Shown in pieces: positions 20,373 to 34,599 of a stretch of DNA of 64,000 bases. The position numbers and the translations under genes are program-made. Below the pieces are notes generated by a model that was not told where the DNA came from, made no database searches, and worked only from the letters and a program-made list of their open reading frames with translations. Source of the stretch: Eretmocerus hayati (taxonomy: Eukaryota; Arthropoda; Insecta; Hymenoptera; Aphelinidae); assembly GCA_029851415.1 (NCBI GenBank), contig CM056743.1, forward strand, positions 29,338,405-29,402,404. Reading direction: 5' to 3'. Numbering within the stretch: position 1 is the stretch's first letter; each line of letters begins with the position of its first letter.

Positions 20373-23300
20373 ATTTCCCCTTCCCCTTATATTACTTTTT
20401 GCCGCTCTTTATAGGTTATATTATATATATATATATAAGTACTACCCCTTAAATTCTTCTTCACCCCCTCGCGTGTTACATATACTTACTTAGTTTTTTG
20501 GATAATAAGTGTGCGTGTGATATGCGCATCGTGATGAATTTTTTTTTTTTTGTTCAGAAGTCAGTCTAGGGGATGCATGTATGCAGATGATAATTAGAGA
20601 GTTGGATCGGAGCCGAATTGCCGCTGGAACTTTGACCGTAGTGTCAGATTTTTAAATGAAAATTTTTAATGTAGAATTGATATAATTTCGAAGTATAATA
20701 TAATTATGTAATTGTTTTCGAGATCAAATTTTCCTTAAATGACACCGAGGATGTGCCACACCCCACGTTCTTTTTTTCATTTGGACACCTCACGGGGTAC
20801 ATTACACCCCACCAATTTCCTTCTGAACTTATTTTGAAGCTCTTTTGATGAACCTCAAAATGAGCCCAGATACCTCGCCAGATACGCTCAATTTAGTCAA
20901 GACGAAGGGAAATTATTATGATTTGTATGATGCATGAGTATTATGACTTTATTTTCCGCTAGACAATCGAATACCATTCATTCTTTTATGTTGAAAGAAA
21001 GGGTACTTTTTACCCGTCAAGTTTAATGACACGTCAACAACTAATCAATAGCGAAACCACAAGCGGTTTCTCTAAATTTGTGACAACTACTTTCCGCTCT
21101 TGTTCAATCTTCGTTAATTCTGGATTTCCCCAGAAAAATCTAAAAGTAACGATTCATCTACATGTTTTATTGAAGAAATAGAACATGTATGAGCTACTAT
21201 TTTCATAGAGTTCATAATTGTCAATATCAAAAAGAGCGATTAATCATGCCAAATCAAAATTTATAATATTTTTATGTCAAATTGATTTGAAATGATTTTC
21301 TAATTTTTGCTCAATGTATACTTTGGATTAATTAATATAGTCCATGCGACTCCAAACATCTGACAAAATTCCATATAGTGATCCATCATTCCGAGGAATC
21401 ACCAATATTTTACAAAGTCATTCATTTCTAATTACTGTTGATTACTCTTTTTGAACACATCAGAAATTCTGAAGAAATTTTCGAGGATTCATATTGATAG
21501 AAGGGATGAATCAAGCTACATTAGCCAAGATCAAATATCTAGGTGCAAAGGGAAGAAAAAGTGGAAACCGGGAAAATCGTCAACCCTTTTAGCCCTTATC
21601 ATAATTTTATTTAGCACTTATCATAATTTTGATATGGTGGATGGCAGAAACCTAAACAAATTTTGAAAAATACTTGAATGCGCAGAAGCCATTTTCTCGC
21701 AAAAGTTATAACAAAATCTCATTTCAAGCGCTCGGCAGGAGTAGAATGAATGCAAATTCTAAAATCAAAAATTGGATTGTTTTCTAGTTTTTTTTTTTTT
21801 TTTCAACTCAAATAAAGTACTAGAGTTGTTGGAAGAAAAAAAATTTCTGAACAGCCGAAAAAATCCATTAAAAGGGTAAGAATTCGATTATCTTTGCCAT
21901 TTTTTGTCCTATTTTCATCAAACTAAATGGAAGAAGTGCGTCTTTCAGTGTCTAAACTTCATGGTCATCACGATCGTGAATGAGTTAACGTACCAACTAT
22001 ACCAGCAAAGAATTTTTTTAGTCATTTTCAAAAAATTATATCTGTTTAATGACCCCAAAATATCGTGCAAAAGAAATTACTTCAGAAAAGATATGATTGG
22101 ATTTACTAAGCTATAAAGCTCGCTGAAAGAACAAATACAACCAAGGAAATATCGCACGAATGAAGTGTCTGCTATTATTACCCTCCGCGCCTACCGAATC
22201 CCGGCTTTAAAATATAACTCATCTCTAAAATTTTCTACGACTGGCTTATCTGCCACCAATACGTCATCGCTCAACAATATTTTATGCCGGCTCAAATAAA
22301 CGCCAATCCTCAATCTAAGCTAGGCTCTTATATCTCGTCACCTCATCATTCCAATGTCCTCGCCGACCAAATTGAATTTTCGCGCGAAAATCGACCAAGA
22401 TCTTAGCGGTAAGAATCTCGTGGCCCCTGAGATCATGTTCATCAAAAATTGACCAAATCTAAAAAATATCATGGGCTTATAAATCCTAACTCATAGTTTG
22501 TATGCTCAGTTTTGACATGTTTCCAATTCTGTCACTTTTCCACATGTGCTTCTGCTTATTTTCCAGCCAGTGTGTCCTTTGGCCAGAAAATAAGCCTCTT
22601 GTGTTGAAAAAATTTGCTTCCGAATGATTTAAAAAATGATACAAGTAAGATTTTCGATCTTGCAAGGTAAAATAACTAATGTTTTCAAGTCTCAAGTTTG
22701 ATGAAAATGTCTTTTGTTGCATCGATTACATTTTTCACCCCAAATTGTCAATACCTTTTATGAGTTGTCAAAAATTGAGTCCTTCTCCAATTTTATGAAC
22801 AAAATATGAACCAGATCCAGCTGAAGAGGAAGAATTTTACTAGTCTAAACGCCCCGTTTGGATTCTGGATGCATTATGCTTGTAACTCGGCTTGTAATCT
22901 GTTGAGTGAAAAGCTCTGTGTAAAATATAAGCATTACTGGTTGATTGAATCAATTCTCATGAATTAAAAATCGAGTCGATGGTAACCAGCTAATTCAAGG
23001 AAGATATTTAGATCTTCAGAGATCAATTTCAGTCTTCAAACGGTGAAAATTATGAATTTAGTGAAAATTTGCGATGACTCGTGTCTTCGGCATGTATTTT
23101 TATCGAATAATTGATAGTTTCTTAATAATGTGATCTTGGTCTATCCAATAATCGTTAAAAGTAACTATATCTAAACTACTCACAGTCATGACATCAGTGT
23201 GATGGCAATTCCATTTCAATTCTCTGCAGACTATCAGGATCATCATTTTGTAAACTCAAAATTACTTGGACTGTATACTTACTGAAATATACCAGATTTT

Positions 23301-26300
23301 GCAAATTTTCAAAAAACCTTCAGAATCATCCAAAATACGCTAGATAAGAACACGAAGGACAAAGTCTGTAGATGAAATAAGGCACACAATGTCAATCAAA
23401 GTACACACACACCATCCAAAAATGAATTTCTACTCGATCTGCCAAATCATCGTGTGTGAAGAAAAGTTTCATTCATGAATAAATTCACACATTTCATTCT
23501 ATGACCATATAGTAGAACTAGAGGTAGAACTTCGATAGTCAAATTCAGATTCAGAGTCATCTGCATCAGGCCCACAGTAGTCTCCTTTTATACCTTCTGG
23601 TATTTCAGTTTCGGCATCAGCTGTTCGAATTATGTATTATCACGGGGTCGACCAAGATCGAATATTATGTGCTACTGATGATGGGGCAGATGTTCAACGC
23701 TGCATCTATACAAGCACGACTGCAAGACTCATGCATGCATGCCTTTCCGCTCTCCAAATGTGCTGCCAGCAAAATTTTGAAGCTACAGATGCTACAAATG
23801 TAATTGTGAGATGTATAAGTAGTCAAATGTATCATAATTAATGGTTTCATATGATTCAAATGTCAAAGAGTGCAGCATTTGTTTCACGGTTGATGTGATG
23901 GAAGGAGGCATCACTTTCGCGATTTGCCAAAGTAGTAGGAAATGACAAATCAATCGAGTCGGTAATTTTTATCGGTTTGCTATAAATATTGTGTCAATGG
24001 ATGATTTGAGCAGTTATTACAAAAATTGGTCCATTTTGTGACCCTCATATTGTGGTTAACTTTGATGTGATACACGAAGTGTAGGTCTTATTTGACGAGA
24101 TTGTTGAAATAAAACATTTTTTCGACGGAACTCCTGTAAAGTCACTCATTTTGTCATACAACTTGGATGTCAGAAGGCTGGTCTGCCACTTCGTTTCAGA
24201 CAATTCACTCAGTTCTAACAGAAGTAAGTTACAAAATTCAGGTTGTTTTTTTTTTTTTTTTGGTCGAACACGTCAACACCCTACAAGTATATCAGTTGAA
24301 GCGTGTTCTTCAGCTGCGTATATGTCAGTATTAAAGGGAAGAAATTGATTAACCCAATTGAAGTCCATGGATTACATACATCACTTTAGTATGCAAATTA
24401 CTGGGTAAATATGGAAGCATCAATTTGGGTAAAAATATATAATGTTGATTTTTCACACATTCTCAAGTACGAAGGGAAATTTACCTATATTGGTATTCAA
24501 TATGTCATCATTATTCTGTCAACCAAATACGTGTCTACGATGACCGAATGGGCCCTCGATTTATCGATTGAAATGTATTTCAAGAGTGGAACTCTTGGAA
24601 AGTAGTTTCCTCAACCATTGCGTCAAATATAGAACTCGTGTAATACTGACGCAATTATCATACATTAATCAAGAAGAGTATTAAAATGATTTTCCATTTT
24701 ATCCAAACTTTCCGCCTTGCAATATTACGATTTCAATTTCGAGCCCCATATAACCTATACATTCCTACTGGCCTTCCTTCCTACTACCTGAATTGTTCAG
24801 AGTCAGATTATGGACCAATTGTAAGTTAATATTTTGAATAGCAGGAGCCTATAATATCTCTATTCTTGAAGGTGTGTCCGAGAATGTTGTCAGAAGTACT
24901 TTTCTCATAGAGACCACGATAAAATGCCCGGAAATTTTTTAGTAGAGGATCATCTACCCAATTAAAAAAATGTAGGATGAATCATGAGGTGTCAGAAAAA
25001 GACATTTTGAAAAAGTGGACTTCATCCACTGAGACTCAAAATAACTCATTTATGAATAAAGAGGAGCTTCGAAAAAAACTTGGGTAATTTTGTATTCGAA
25101 GCACGTTGAGGCTGCCATATATTGGTATCCCTAGTCGGGATGTGCCATGAAAATATATTTTATCTAAACAATTATTTGTTAAGAAGAATTAAAATTTTTT
25201 CCGATGCGGTACAATATAAGACTCCAGATATTTTAGATTTCGTTTTGGTAGGTATGATAAACATAGATACAGGTAGGTACCTCAAAGGTTTAAAAATCTT
25301 ATCGGTGGCCCTGTGCTCCATAAGGGACTTTTGAAAATTTTTTTAACATGGTCGGGATCCGAGCTTAGTGTAATTGTAAGCTCTATTCGTGCATACTTAC
25401 AAATTTAACAAATTTTTTGTAAGATTTTTGTAGCTTAGAGCCAAATTTACAAAAATGGGGACCATAATTAAACAAGTCACTCCTTCAATAAACTAACCAT
25501 GAAATTTGAGTTTAAGTAGAACTAGTAGAAGAGCATCACACTATCAAATTTAAAAATCGACTCCTAATATAGAAATAATGTGGATAATATACCCACATGT
25601 CAATTTCGTCCAAAATTTCACGATGATAGTCAGAGGTTTTGACAGAAAACCAGACACAAAAACTATGACAGAACTGACTTAAGAAACTATCCTTGTAAAC
25701 ATCATCATACATAAGTAGACTTTTCTTCGAGCTTTTCTCCACTCTTTTCTCCCCATCTCCCATCGACTCCCCATACAAAATTCAATATCAATTCATCTTT
25801 TCCACTCATAAACCCCTTCACACATAACGATAACATATGGCTTCAAAATTTTCCGTTATCCTCATTAATTGAGCTTACAAAAAAAAAAAAAAAAACTCAG
25901 TCAGATGAAACGCGTGGCTCTTTGAAGACCAAGGGTAAGTTTGCGGGTGTGTTTATATAATACACATATGAATGTGATAGAATAAGGGCTGCATGGATGC
26001 ATGGGCACAATTATAACGTGAATATATACCCTACATTTATGTGTGTGTACTTATACACCACAGATGATGGACAGAAGGCGCACGCGAACGACCGGATATT
26101 GCGAGGGCGATACCTACTTCATATACCTTATAAATATGATGTGTGAAAGAGCATGTATACCTGGAAATTAGGATGACGGATGCCCACTTAATCATTTCCT
26201 TGTATCAGTAAATGGTGAAAAAAAATTATCAATTAATTATTCATTCATTTTTTCCCCCAATTTTTCCTACTAATGTCAGGATTTCATTGATTGAAAATCA

Positions 26301-28130
26301 AAATATTCAATGTTAGGTTTGGAGTTTGAGGCGCAAAATAAACTCAAGAGCTTTATCCGTGAGTTTATTTTGCTCAACTTTTTCTGGTGCATCGGTATCA
26401 TCAGTGCGTTATACGCGAGTGAGATTTCATGCACTTCATCTTTACTTTCTCACGTTGTATTTGTTGAATAGTGATACTGTACTCAATAAAAAATCGACAG
26501 AATGAGCATTTCCGTTTTTAATTTGGGCGCGAATAACAATTTTGATCTAAACAGCGTACTAACATATGTTTTTTTAAGCGTGGGATTCATACTTGGGCTC
26601 ATTATATTAGATGATGTCATTGATTGTATGATATTGACAAATAATGAGAAAAGTTTGTTTTAAAAATACACGAAAATGTATAAAAGTAATGAGATATCAA
26701 GGTTCAATGTCATAATCAAAAATCAGAGCTTTTGATTGACTCCATCAAACAAAATTTTAGTGCCTTCGTTGAATATTATTTACATCGAGAACTAAATGGA
26801 CAATCTGATGATCAATATCACTTCGATCTACTTCCAAAGAAATAAAATTAGTCCATGAAATGGCATGCTTACGTTCGAGTGTAGACGGTTCATAAACCTT
26901 CAATTAATTATATTATTGAAGAGAATCTATTTGCCAAATTGACAGAACGCAATGCAAAATTTCCGTTTTCAAATAAACAAAATTTTGTACATTTTTGTCG
27001 CTTATAGCCATGTAGGATCATGAGTATTTTCCTTTTCTTTTTCTTACGGAATCAAAAATATTTCAAGTGCAAGATGCAAATGAATAATGTGAATATCATG
27101 GTAGCTATTAAGCTAGAAAATTATGTTTTAATCAAGATAGACTATATTTCTCATAAATGCATATAGCTCATTACAAGCATGATAAAATGAGGAGGTGTTG
27201 CATTCGCGTCTCATTGTAACATCACGTACAGTGGATCATGTCGCAACCGTACATAATCACTCCAACCACTTTACCTGATGAAGATAGTCTTCCTTGAAGT
27301 TCTCTGCTGGTGTCAGGTTCTATCCTAACTTAAATGCTATTCACTTGAGAAATACCTATCAGCATTTGCGAACAAATCCTGACGATGAAAATATCAAATA
27401 CTGGTGTATATGAGAATTTTAAAAATTAGCAAATTTGCAGATCCGAAAAGTTAAAGGTGACTCCACCTACATCCCAACACATTTTCAAAAATGTCAGACG
27501 ACATCCTGAAATTTTGTCAGATTGGTTCTTATATCTCTGTTATTGATAGTTATCTGATTTCAAAAATAGGGCTTGAAACCAAACTGAACATCTGATGATG
27601 AGGTGTTGAGCAAATTACTCTAGAAATTGCGTCTAATAAACTCGATAAAGGTTGATGAGTTTCATATTGATATTCTGTGACATTCTGTTCCTCATTTCTC
27701 AATCATAATAAAATTCTACCCACACATTCCATGCAGTTTTGCTATTTCACTATCTCTGGATTGCCATTCAAGTTCCAAGGAACAAATTCTTATGTATTTT
27801 AGCTTGTCACAGTCTTGTCAGCGCAGCGTTTGGACAGAGTTAGATACAGCCCAGCTATTACACAAGTGCAATAAAATCTATGAGACTTGGCGAAAAATGC
27901 AGTTTTAATTTAAGTATCGATTTTATAGAAATACGAGCGTCTGAAAGATCTAATAGATGACCTAATGAAAAATACAGCAAAATAAATGCCACAATTATTC
28001 GAAAAAACAGGGTATTAATTGAATTCCGATCTATTGTCATGAGAGAAAAATAAATTATTCGATATGAATAGTTCTACGCAAAACAGACCTAGACGAAAAT
28101 GTCCTAAACTTTCTTTCTTTACACTCCAAC
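20373..28130. other. Non-coding interval
   Basis: Nearly 8 kb without a supportable gene. It contains an alternating TA tract near 20411-20428 and homopolymer runs (T at about 21787-21804 and 24245-24261, A at about 25878-25894). No recognisable transposon ends were found by eye. Confidence 0.4.
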
Positions 28131-29423
28131 TCGGTTCTATGCGGTACAAAATATGAGCTTCTCACCACGTATGAGGCTCCATAAAAATTTCTTAGAACGA
28201 ACATTACATTATTCTTACAAATTATCTCCTACGAAAAAATGTTGACATTTTTTTCAATAGCATTCATTAAAACGCTTTTTTTTCAATCCTATTCGAGATA
28301 CGAGAATGCACCCTGCTGCGGCATTCGTGAGGGCTTGGAAAAGTTCATCGAAATCGACCTTGTAGAGTCAGTTTTGAGGTTATCATCGGTTCTTTCTGAT
28401 CAAAATAGTGAAAGACAAAAAAAATTAATGTCTCAAAAACACAATTCTTTTCATCCTTGAGAATCTGATAATTGATGAAGAATTTTGTCTTCTTCCAGAA
28501 AAAATAGTCACAAATACCTTACTTGCGTTTTAAGAGGCCTATTTCTGCTAATTTTTGCAAAGTTTTTCAGAAGATTCAGAATCGTCTGTTATCTGCACAT
28601 GCACAGGGATTTGGATTCCTGAAACTATTTCTATTTGAAAACCAAGGGCGATTCCTTCTAAATGACCTCTTAAGTCTATTACATTACCTGGTCGGGACCG
28701 GGCGAGGGACGGGGCTACAACGTACCATAAGATGAAGCCTCAGCGCGTTGGTGCACAGATTTGACCCTCGAGCGTCGCCGGTGCCCCCAATCCTGGAAGT
28801 TATCGAGCTTTAGTGGTCCTCAGAGCGTTGTAGATCTGAGCTCTGGCTCTAATTGATTATTTGTCAAGTGGTCATATTGTGAAGAAAGTTTCTTTGGCTT
28901 TTTCAATGGAATTGGATTCACTTTCAGATTGTTACGCATGCGCAGAAAACAAGACGATTTCCAATCGCCTGAAACATAAATTCGCGAAGAATAGCGAATA
29001 TAGGCCTTACAAACGCAAGAAGGTGTTCAGGGCCATTCTTTCTTAGAAGAACACAAGATCTTACACCAAATATCAATTGACCAAAAGTTAACTTTTCAAG
29101 GATGCAAAAAATTGTCTTTTTGAGAAATCAATTTTTTTGTGTTTTCCACTAATTTTTCCGAAAAATTTGTCCGTAACCTCAAAATAAATCCTACTGGCAG
29201 ATTTCGATAGATCTTTCCAAGACCTTCCAAAAGCCGCAAGGTGGCCTTCTCGTATCTATATTCGGATTGAAGAAATATGCACTTTATTGAAAAAAAGACC
29301 AACGATTTTCGTAGGAGATATTTTGGAAGAAAAATGTAATATACGTTCTACCTTGACTTTTATGGTGTCCCATCGAGAATCACATAGGGAGTAGAGTATT
29401 TACGTTTCATACCATAGAACCGA
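28131..29423. mobile_element. Diverged long-inverted-repeat element
   Basis: Arms of roughly 330 bp (28131-28460 and 29098-29423) are inverted copies with many substitutions and small indels. The ends read TCGGTTCTATGSGGTA on both sides, and the shared block TCTCCTACGAAAA lies within. About 640 bp separate the arms and show no transposase. This fits an old non-autonomous DNA transposon. Confidence 0.6.
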
Positions 29424-29429
29424 GTCAAA

Positions 29430-30400
29430 GGGTTAAAAAATCCGAAATACTACCCTTTTTTGAAGGTCTGTAATTACTCATGTTTGATTAAAAAAAAAGA
29501 AAACTTACTTTTTCATAAACAACCAAGAGTTATTCGAAAGAATAAAATAATTTTCTGATGAATAAATGTAAGAATGCTTCACCTATCCCCGAAAACCGTC
29601 ATCATTTTCATAAAATTCAATAATAATTCCATTTGTATGCTTATTTATCACTACTCCTATCTAGATTTGAAATATCTAAAACTGAATTTTGTCTCGTAAT
29701 TTTATTTTCCATCGAACTCACATCGGCGACAGCACATTCTTACACACCCCCAGTAGGTTCAGTCAGGTTCAGTCACCCCTCCTAATACTTACCAGTCTCA
29801 CAGCTTGGGGCCTTAACATTTTACTGTCGAGTTTGGTGGGGTGATACGGGCCCTATGAGCAAAATTCAACTCCCCTCGAACCCCTCGAGTATATCAAAGC
29901 CCACATCAGCTAGGGGCAAGGGTGCGGCATTGCATTTGCAACTCCTCGTGCAACTCTCCAAGCCAGGTCTCAGCGAGGGGCCCCTCTTCTATATCCATGT
30001 ATCTTTCACACATATACGATAACGACCTTGCACATGTAGATTTTTGTATTTTATTCACTTTTTCTGAGGGATACAAGAGTAGAGAGGCTAAAGAGGCACG
30101 TCTGTGAGTGCATGTATGCATGTGTTGGAAACTTCCCTCATCCTCACATGGACTGAATGGCGCGCGACCGAGACATCAGACAGACAGCTGGAAAGCAGCT
30201 GCATCAGAGTCCTGAACGCGTGCCAAACTCTCTCATGGGGTCTACTCGTGTCTTTATCCCTCCTCTCTGCAATGAGCCAAATGGGCCCTGTACATACTTA
30301 CTTTTAGCTCTCTCTTTTTTCGGTGCTTACATTTTTTTTATTGGATTCAGCTGCTATGTACTGCATTTCATCGACTTTTCACGATTCAGAATGATTCAAA
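29430..30400. other. Non-coding interval
   Basis: No supportable gene. The less AT-rich patch at about 29,740-30,300 has overlapping short frames on both strands but no recognisable protein. Confidence 0.35.
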
Positions 30401-30475
30401 ATAGTATATTATGCGTCGAGTGCCAAAAAACTTTGTTCTTTGCGATAACTTTGGACGTCGGCTTCGCCAACGGAC
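30401..30475 (+). repeat. Transposon end with GCGTCGAGTGCCAAAAAAC motif
   Basis: ATAGTATATTATGCGTCG followed by AGTGCCAAAAAAC at 30401-30431 recurs inverted at 36938-36969 and 63284-63315. The 63.2-kb copy is one arm of a small foldback element, so these are ends of one MITE family. Confidence 0.6.
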
Positions 30476-31043
30476 GAGCTATGACATTTTCTCTGAGGAG
30501 AGTTTTTCCGAAATAAGTAGCACTCTTATCAGAAAATGACGAAGGAGTTCACTTATTGGGGCATGTTTCAAAGGTTCCTGGTTCTTTTGATCATTATATA
30601 GAACACAGATAGTATGATCAGATATTATATTCCCCTTAAAATGCATTTCTCTATCTTTTTTGAATTTAGGTGTTAGTTTTTGCAAAAAAATTTTCTTCAC
30701 AGAAAATGTCATAACTCGGAGTAGAAGTATCGTAGAAGGATGTTGGAAAACGAATTTTAAAGCTCTAAACTCTTCGGATACGTTCCAGAATATTCTTGTA
30801 CCTTTGAGCTACCGGAGCCATGAAACTCTTCCAAAAATCATCGAAATCGGCACTTTTTCAAGCTCGAATTGGGAGGATCCAGATTCTTACCGATGGAAAT
30901 AAATAAAGCCATCTCAAAGTACGTGAAAAGACCTTCAAAATGAGCCCCGATAAAGTATTTTTCGGTTAAGTAGAACTTAGTAGTTCTACTCATAAAATTG
31001 GAAAAAAAAATTTCGGGTGTCCTGAAACTTTTGACCGGCAGTG
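30476..31043. mobile_element. Right-hand part of a Tc1/mariner-type long-inverted-repeat element
   Basis: The right end reads GAAACTTTTGACCGGCAGTG followed by TA (31044-31045). This matches the ends of the elements at 33341-34597 and 54690-60403. The inner block (GAATTTTAAAGCTCT…) also matches arm sequence of those elements. I found no partner left end, so it is truncated or rearranged; its left limit is uncertain. Confidence 0.5.
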
Positions 31044-31084
31044 TACGATTTCATGCAAATCAAGTACCAGGTGTGCATTATCCT

Positions 31085-31440
31085 TGGACTGGAAAAGTCG
31101 AAACTCATGCTTTGATTTCCCAAGTATATCGGAAACTTTGTTGTACACTCAGCGGACATAATATCTGCACAAATTTGGGAAAGCTTTTTCACCCCACAAC
31201 AGCTAATCGAAATTCGTACATTAGATTCCAATTCTAAAATGTTGAGGGTGAGGTTGCCATCATCAAAGTACCAAAAACGGTCTCATCTAGATTGAAACAG
31301 CGGCCAAAGGACAAAAAGCTTTTTGAAATTTGTGCAGATATTTTGTCCGATGAGTCTACATACATTGACCATTAACAAACTTGGGATACTTCAATTTAAA
31401 TTGAAGTGCATAACTTAGCCAATATCATAAGCTCTGATCT
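31085..31440. repeat. Imperfect foldback sequence
   Basis: The block around 31140-31195 (…ATATCTGCACAAATTTG…AAAGCTTTTTC) is mirrored at about 31310-31370 with mismatches. Probably a decayed MITE. Confidence 0.45.
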
Positions 31441-33338
31441 TCCTAAAATAATAATAGCCATCATTTTACCAGTTTTCAAAACAAAATTTTGATCAAATGT
31501 TCAATAAATATTACTTACAGTCGATTTGAGAAAATCGTTTCCTGGAAAAAATATAGAATTATATATATTACAGTGAGTGAATAAATGTAACGATAGCACA
31601 CCACATCATATCAAGGCTATTATCTAGTTCATGTCAAAAGCATAAATATTTAACTTCGCAAACTTTAATTCAACAATAGAGCGCTCATACATGATTTCAC
31701 CAACCACAATCCTATTTACATAAAAAAAATTTGAGCCAAACAATAATCGTAACCAAGTACATATAACATATATATCGTCACGGGGGCTAATTACTCACGC
31801 TTGCAACCGTCTGTTTTTACATATATGCACACACACGTTATGTTATACCTGTTGAACAATGCGAACAAGTTTTGGAAGCCGTTGGACTGGGATCACGTCC
31901 ATGTAAAAGGTTGCCCCCGTATCTTGCTCTACATGTGAGCTGCCATGCATGCTACTCACTATTATTCATGCCGATTCCCTTCTCGTAAACGAACTTTACA
32001 TCAAGTGTTCGTAGGTATAATTAGCTTGACTTACTGATTTTTTTCCGAAAGCATAAGCAAAGGAAAGAAGGAGACGATAAGAGCGGCAAAGAATTTTTGA
32101 GCGAGATTATCAAAAAAGTGACTCTTGAAGGTCAGTTTGGCGAGCAGTTTGGTGGAAGAATGCATCTTGCGGGTGCATCAGAGATTTTAGAAAAGTATCG
32201 AAAGATGTAAAATTTAATTCAAATTTCTGTGTACATTTGAGATTTATCAATTAAATTATTGAAAAATTTCTCGGAATTTGAACATTTTTCGGATGCTCAA
32301 ACTAGTTTTTTAATTGGACCTCATGAGGTTTCTCGGGAAAAAAACGAAGAGAAAAATTAAGTACCATGATAAATGTTGACATAGCTGTGCTTGTGTAACC
32401 GCAAACGATTTTATGAATAATACATCGGAGCAATTTGTTTAGTCTTGCATATAGCGGTACCACGATAACACTATATTGCCAAGAGCAATTCATCTATAAT
32501 CAAAAATTTCTTCGCAATACTATCACCTAGTCCGAGATGTATAGTCTCTTATCCTTCAGTTTATCAATTTGTTCAATTTGTTTTCTTGTCAAGGGAAAAG
32601 TTCTGAAAGTCTTCGTCACCAAGATCAACAAGGCGATTTTTGACAGATTGTTAGAAGAATGAAACAATTCAATCACACCTTATTATGACAAAGAACTATG
32701 GCTGACTTAATCGACTTGTGACTAAGACATGGTTAGCTCTCGTCTACAAAGACAAAATTATCTCGAAAATTATTTATTCATAAATTGTAGACATGCACTT
32801 CCAAAGTTGATATCTGATGGTTCACACCTCAGGACAGCAGAATTCTGTTTTTGCTAGATAGAATTCTTTTTTTTTATTTTTTATTAATCCCGAATTGCCG
32901 TTCGATGCCAGTTCTCGAGTGGAGTGTGATCATCACTTAGCTAATCGATAAAATATTGGTCGCACATGTAAATACGAGGGTGCCAAGCATGGAATCACTC
33001 TTCTGATGTATTGACCATTCAAAAAATATAACATGTTTTCAGTCGATATGATTACTGACAGTTATATTGACCCAAATTATTGAGAATATACAATTTACTG
33101 AAGAATTTCTAGGTGTTCGTTGATTCTTTCGGTAGCAACAATAATTATTATGACTCTTGTTTCTTGTATCGACGAGAAATGTCAAGCTCGTCATCTGATT
33201 TGAACATCTCGAATAAGCTTTCTGATAATGTAAAATTCGACTGATAACTTTTATTTTTTGTAATGAGAATTGAATCGTACTTGAATAAAAAAAACAACAA
33301 TGATCAAAATTTTTCAAAATCAATGTAACATTTTGACC
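31441..33338. other. Non-coding interval
   Basis: No supportable gene or element ends are visible. Confidence 0.35.
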
Positions 33339-33340
33339 TA

Positions 33341-34597
33341 CACTACCGGTCAAAAGTTTGTGCACACTTAAAAAAGAAAAATATCAAGTACTTATTCAAG
33401 GGCTATTTGGTATCTTACCGCGCAGCCCAATCGATTTTCGCAAAATCAATCTGAAGCCTTGTAGAATTTCATAAAAATCAGGTCATTATGCGAACCTCCG
33501 CAATTCTGGCGGAAATTGATGGATTTAGGTGATTTAAAAAAACATCTCAAAGTAGAAGTCAAGAGTTTCAAAATCCGTTTTTGAAAGTTATTTTAGCTTA
33601 TTTCTGGTCCAAGCTGTGACTGTTTTGGTAAGGGAAGATTTTTCTCGAAAGAAGAGTCCCAAAAACCACGAAAGGTGAAGGAATCGGGCCTACGGTGGTA
33701 TTCCTCTGAGTTTTTCCAATTTTTCCCATGTTGTTGGTGAGAGGAACCAACCCTAGTAAAAATAAGTGCCTCATGATCGTATATGAATATGTTCCTAGCC
33801 GAACTGTATGGTCATCTATGACCATCTATGACCTCAAAAAATATTATGTCTCCATGGTTAGTCATAGGTACACGAAGCCAACTCGTACATAGCCGTAGGG
33901 TATTGTAATCAAGTGGTAGTACATGACACTTTCATTATTGGATGGAGGCCTAGCAGTTGGAGCCACATTTCGAAGCTTCGGATTGAGAAACATCTCGAGT
34001 TGGCAATGAAGTGCTTCATTTCCAACATGAATTCCTAGGATCAAGTATGGAGACCAATGACGACCTATGACTTCGGCCTCATGGTCATAGGTGGTCATAT
34101 ATGACCACATTCCGGTCGGGAACATGTTCATATATGATCATGAGGCACTTATTTTTACTAGGGAAGATCAGTGCTTATACCTCTGAGAAAATGAGTCTAT
34201 TCATAATTTCTCAATGACTTGTCCGTTTTTCAAGAAAAATCATCCTCTACGAAAAGAGTCACAGCTCGGACTAGAAACAAGCTAGAATAACTTTGAAAAA
34301 AGAATTTTGAAGCTCTTGACTTCTACTTTCAGGTACTTTTAGAATAATCTAAATCCATCAGTTTCCGCCAGACCTGCGGGGGTTTGCGTAATGACCCGAT
34401 TTTTGTGAAATTCTACAAGGCTTCAGATTGATTTAGCAAGAATCTATTGTGCTGCGCAGAAAACATACCAAATGACTCCTAAGGTGCTTGGAAAAAGCTA
34501 CGAAATGAGCCCAAGTAGAGTTATTTGGACCAAGGAGATTGGAGCAGTCGAAACTTTTTTTTTTTTTTAGGTGTGCACAAACTTTTGACCGGGAGTG
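33341..34597. mobile_element. Tc1/mariner-type non-autonomous element with long inverted repeats
   Basis: Termini CACTACCGGTCAAAAG and (inverted) CACTCCCGGTCAAAAG are flanked by TA on both sides (33339-33340, 34598-34599). The inverted arms extend roughly 300 bp inward with moderate divergence (for example AAGCTCTTGACTTCTACT on one side against its complement on the other). No transposase is visible. A second element (33751-34163) is inserted inside. Confidence 0.85.
33751..34163. mobile_element. MITE nested in the Tc1-type element
   Basis: A 413-bp element with nearly perfect 45-bp terminal inverted repeats starting CCCTAGTAAAAATAAGTGCC. Inner short repeats of GGTCATATATGACC type occur near both ends. 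No clear target duplication is seen, so the superfamily is unknown. Confidence 0.8.
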
Positions 34598-34599
34598 TA

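Noticed and set aside
30157..30516. 119-codon plus-strand frame
   Set aside because: Hydrophobic but unrecognisable, and it runs into the shared transposon end at 30401.
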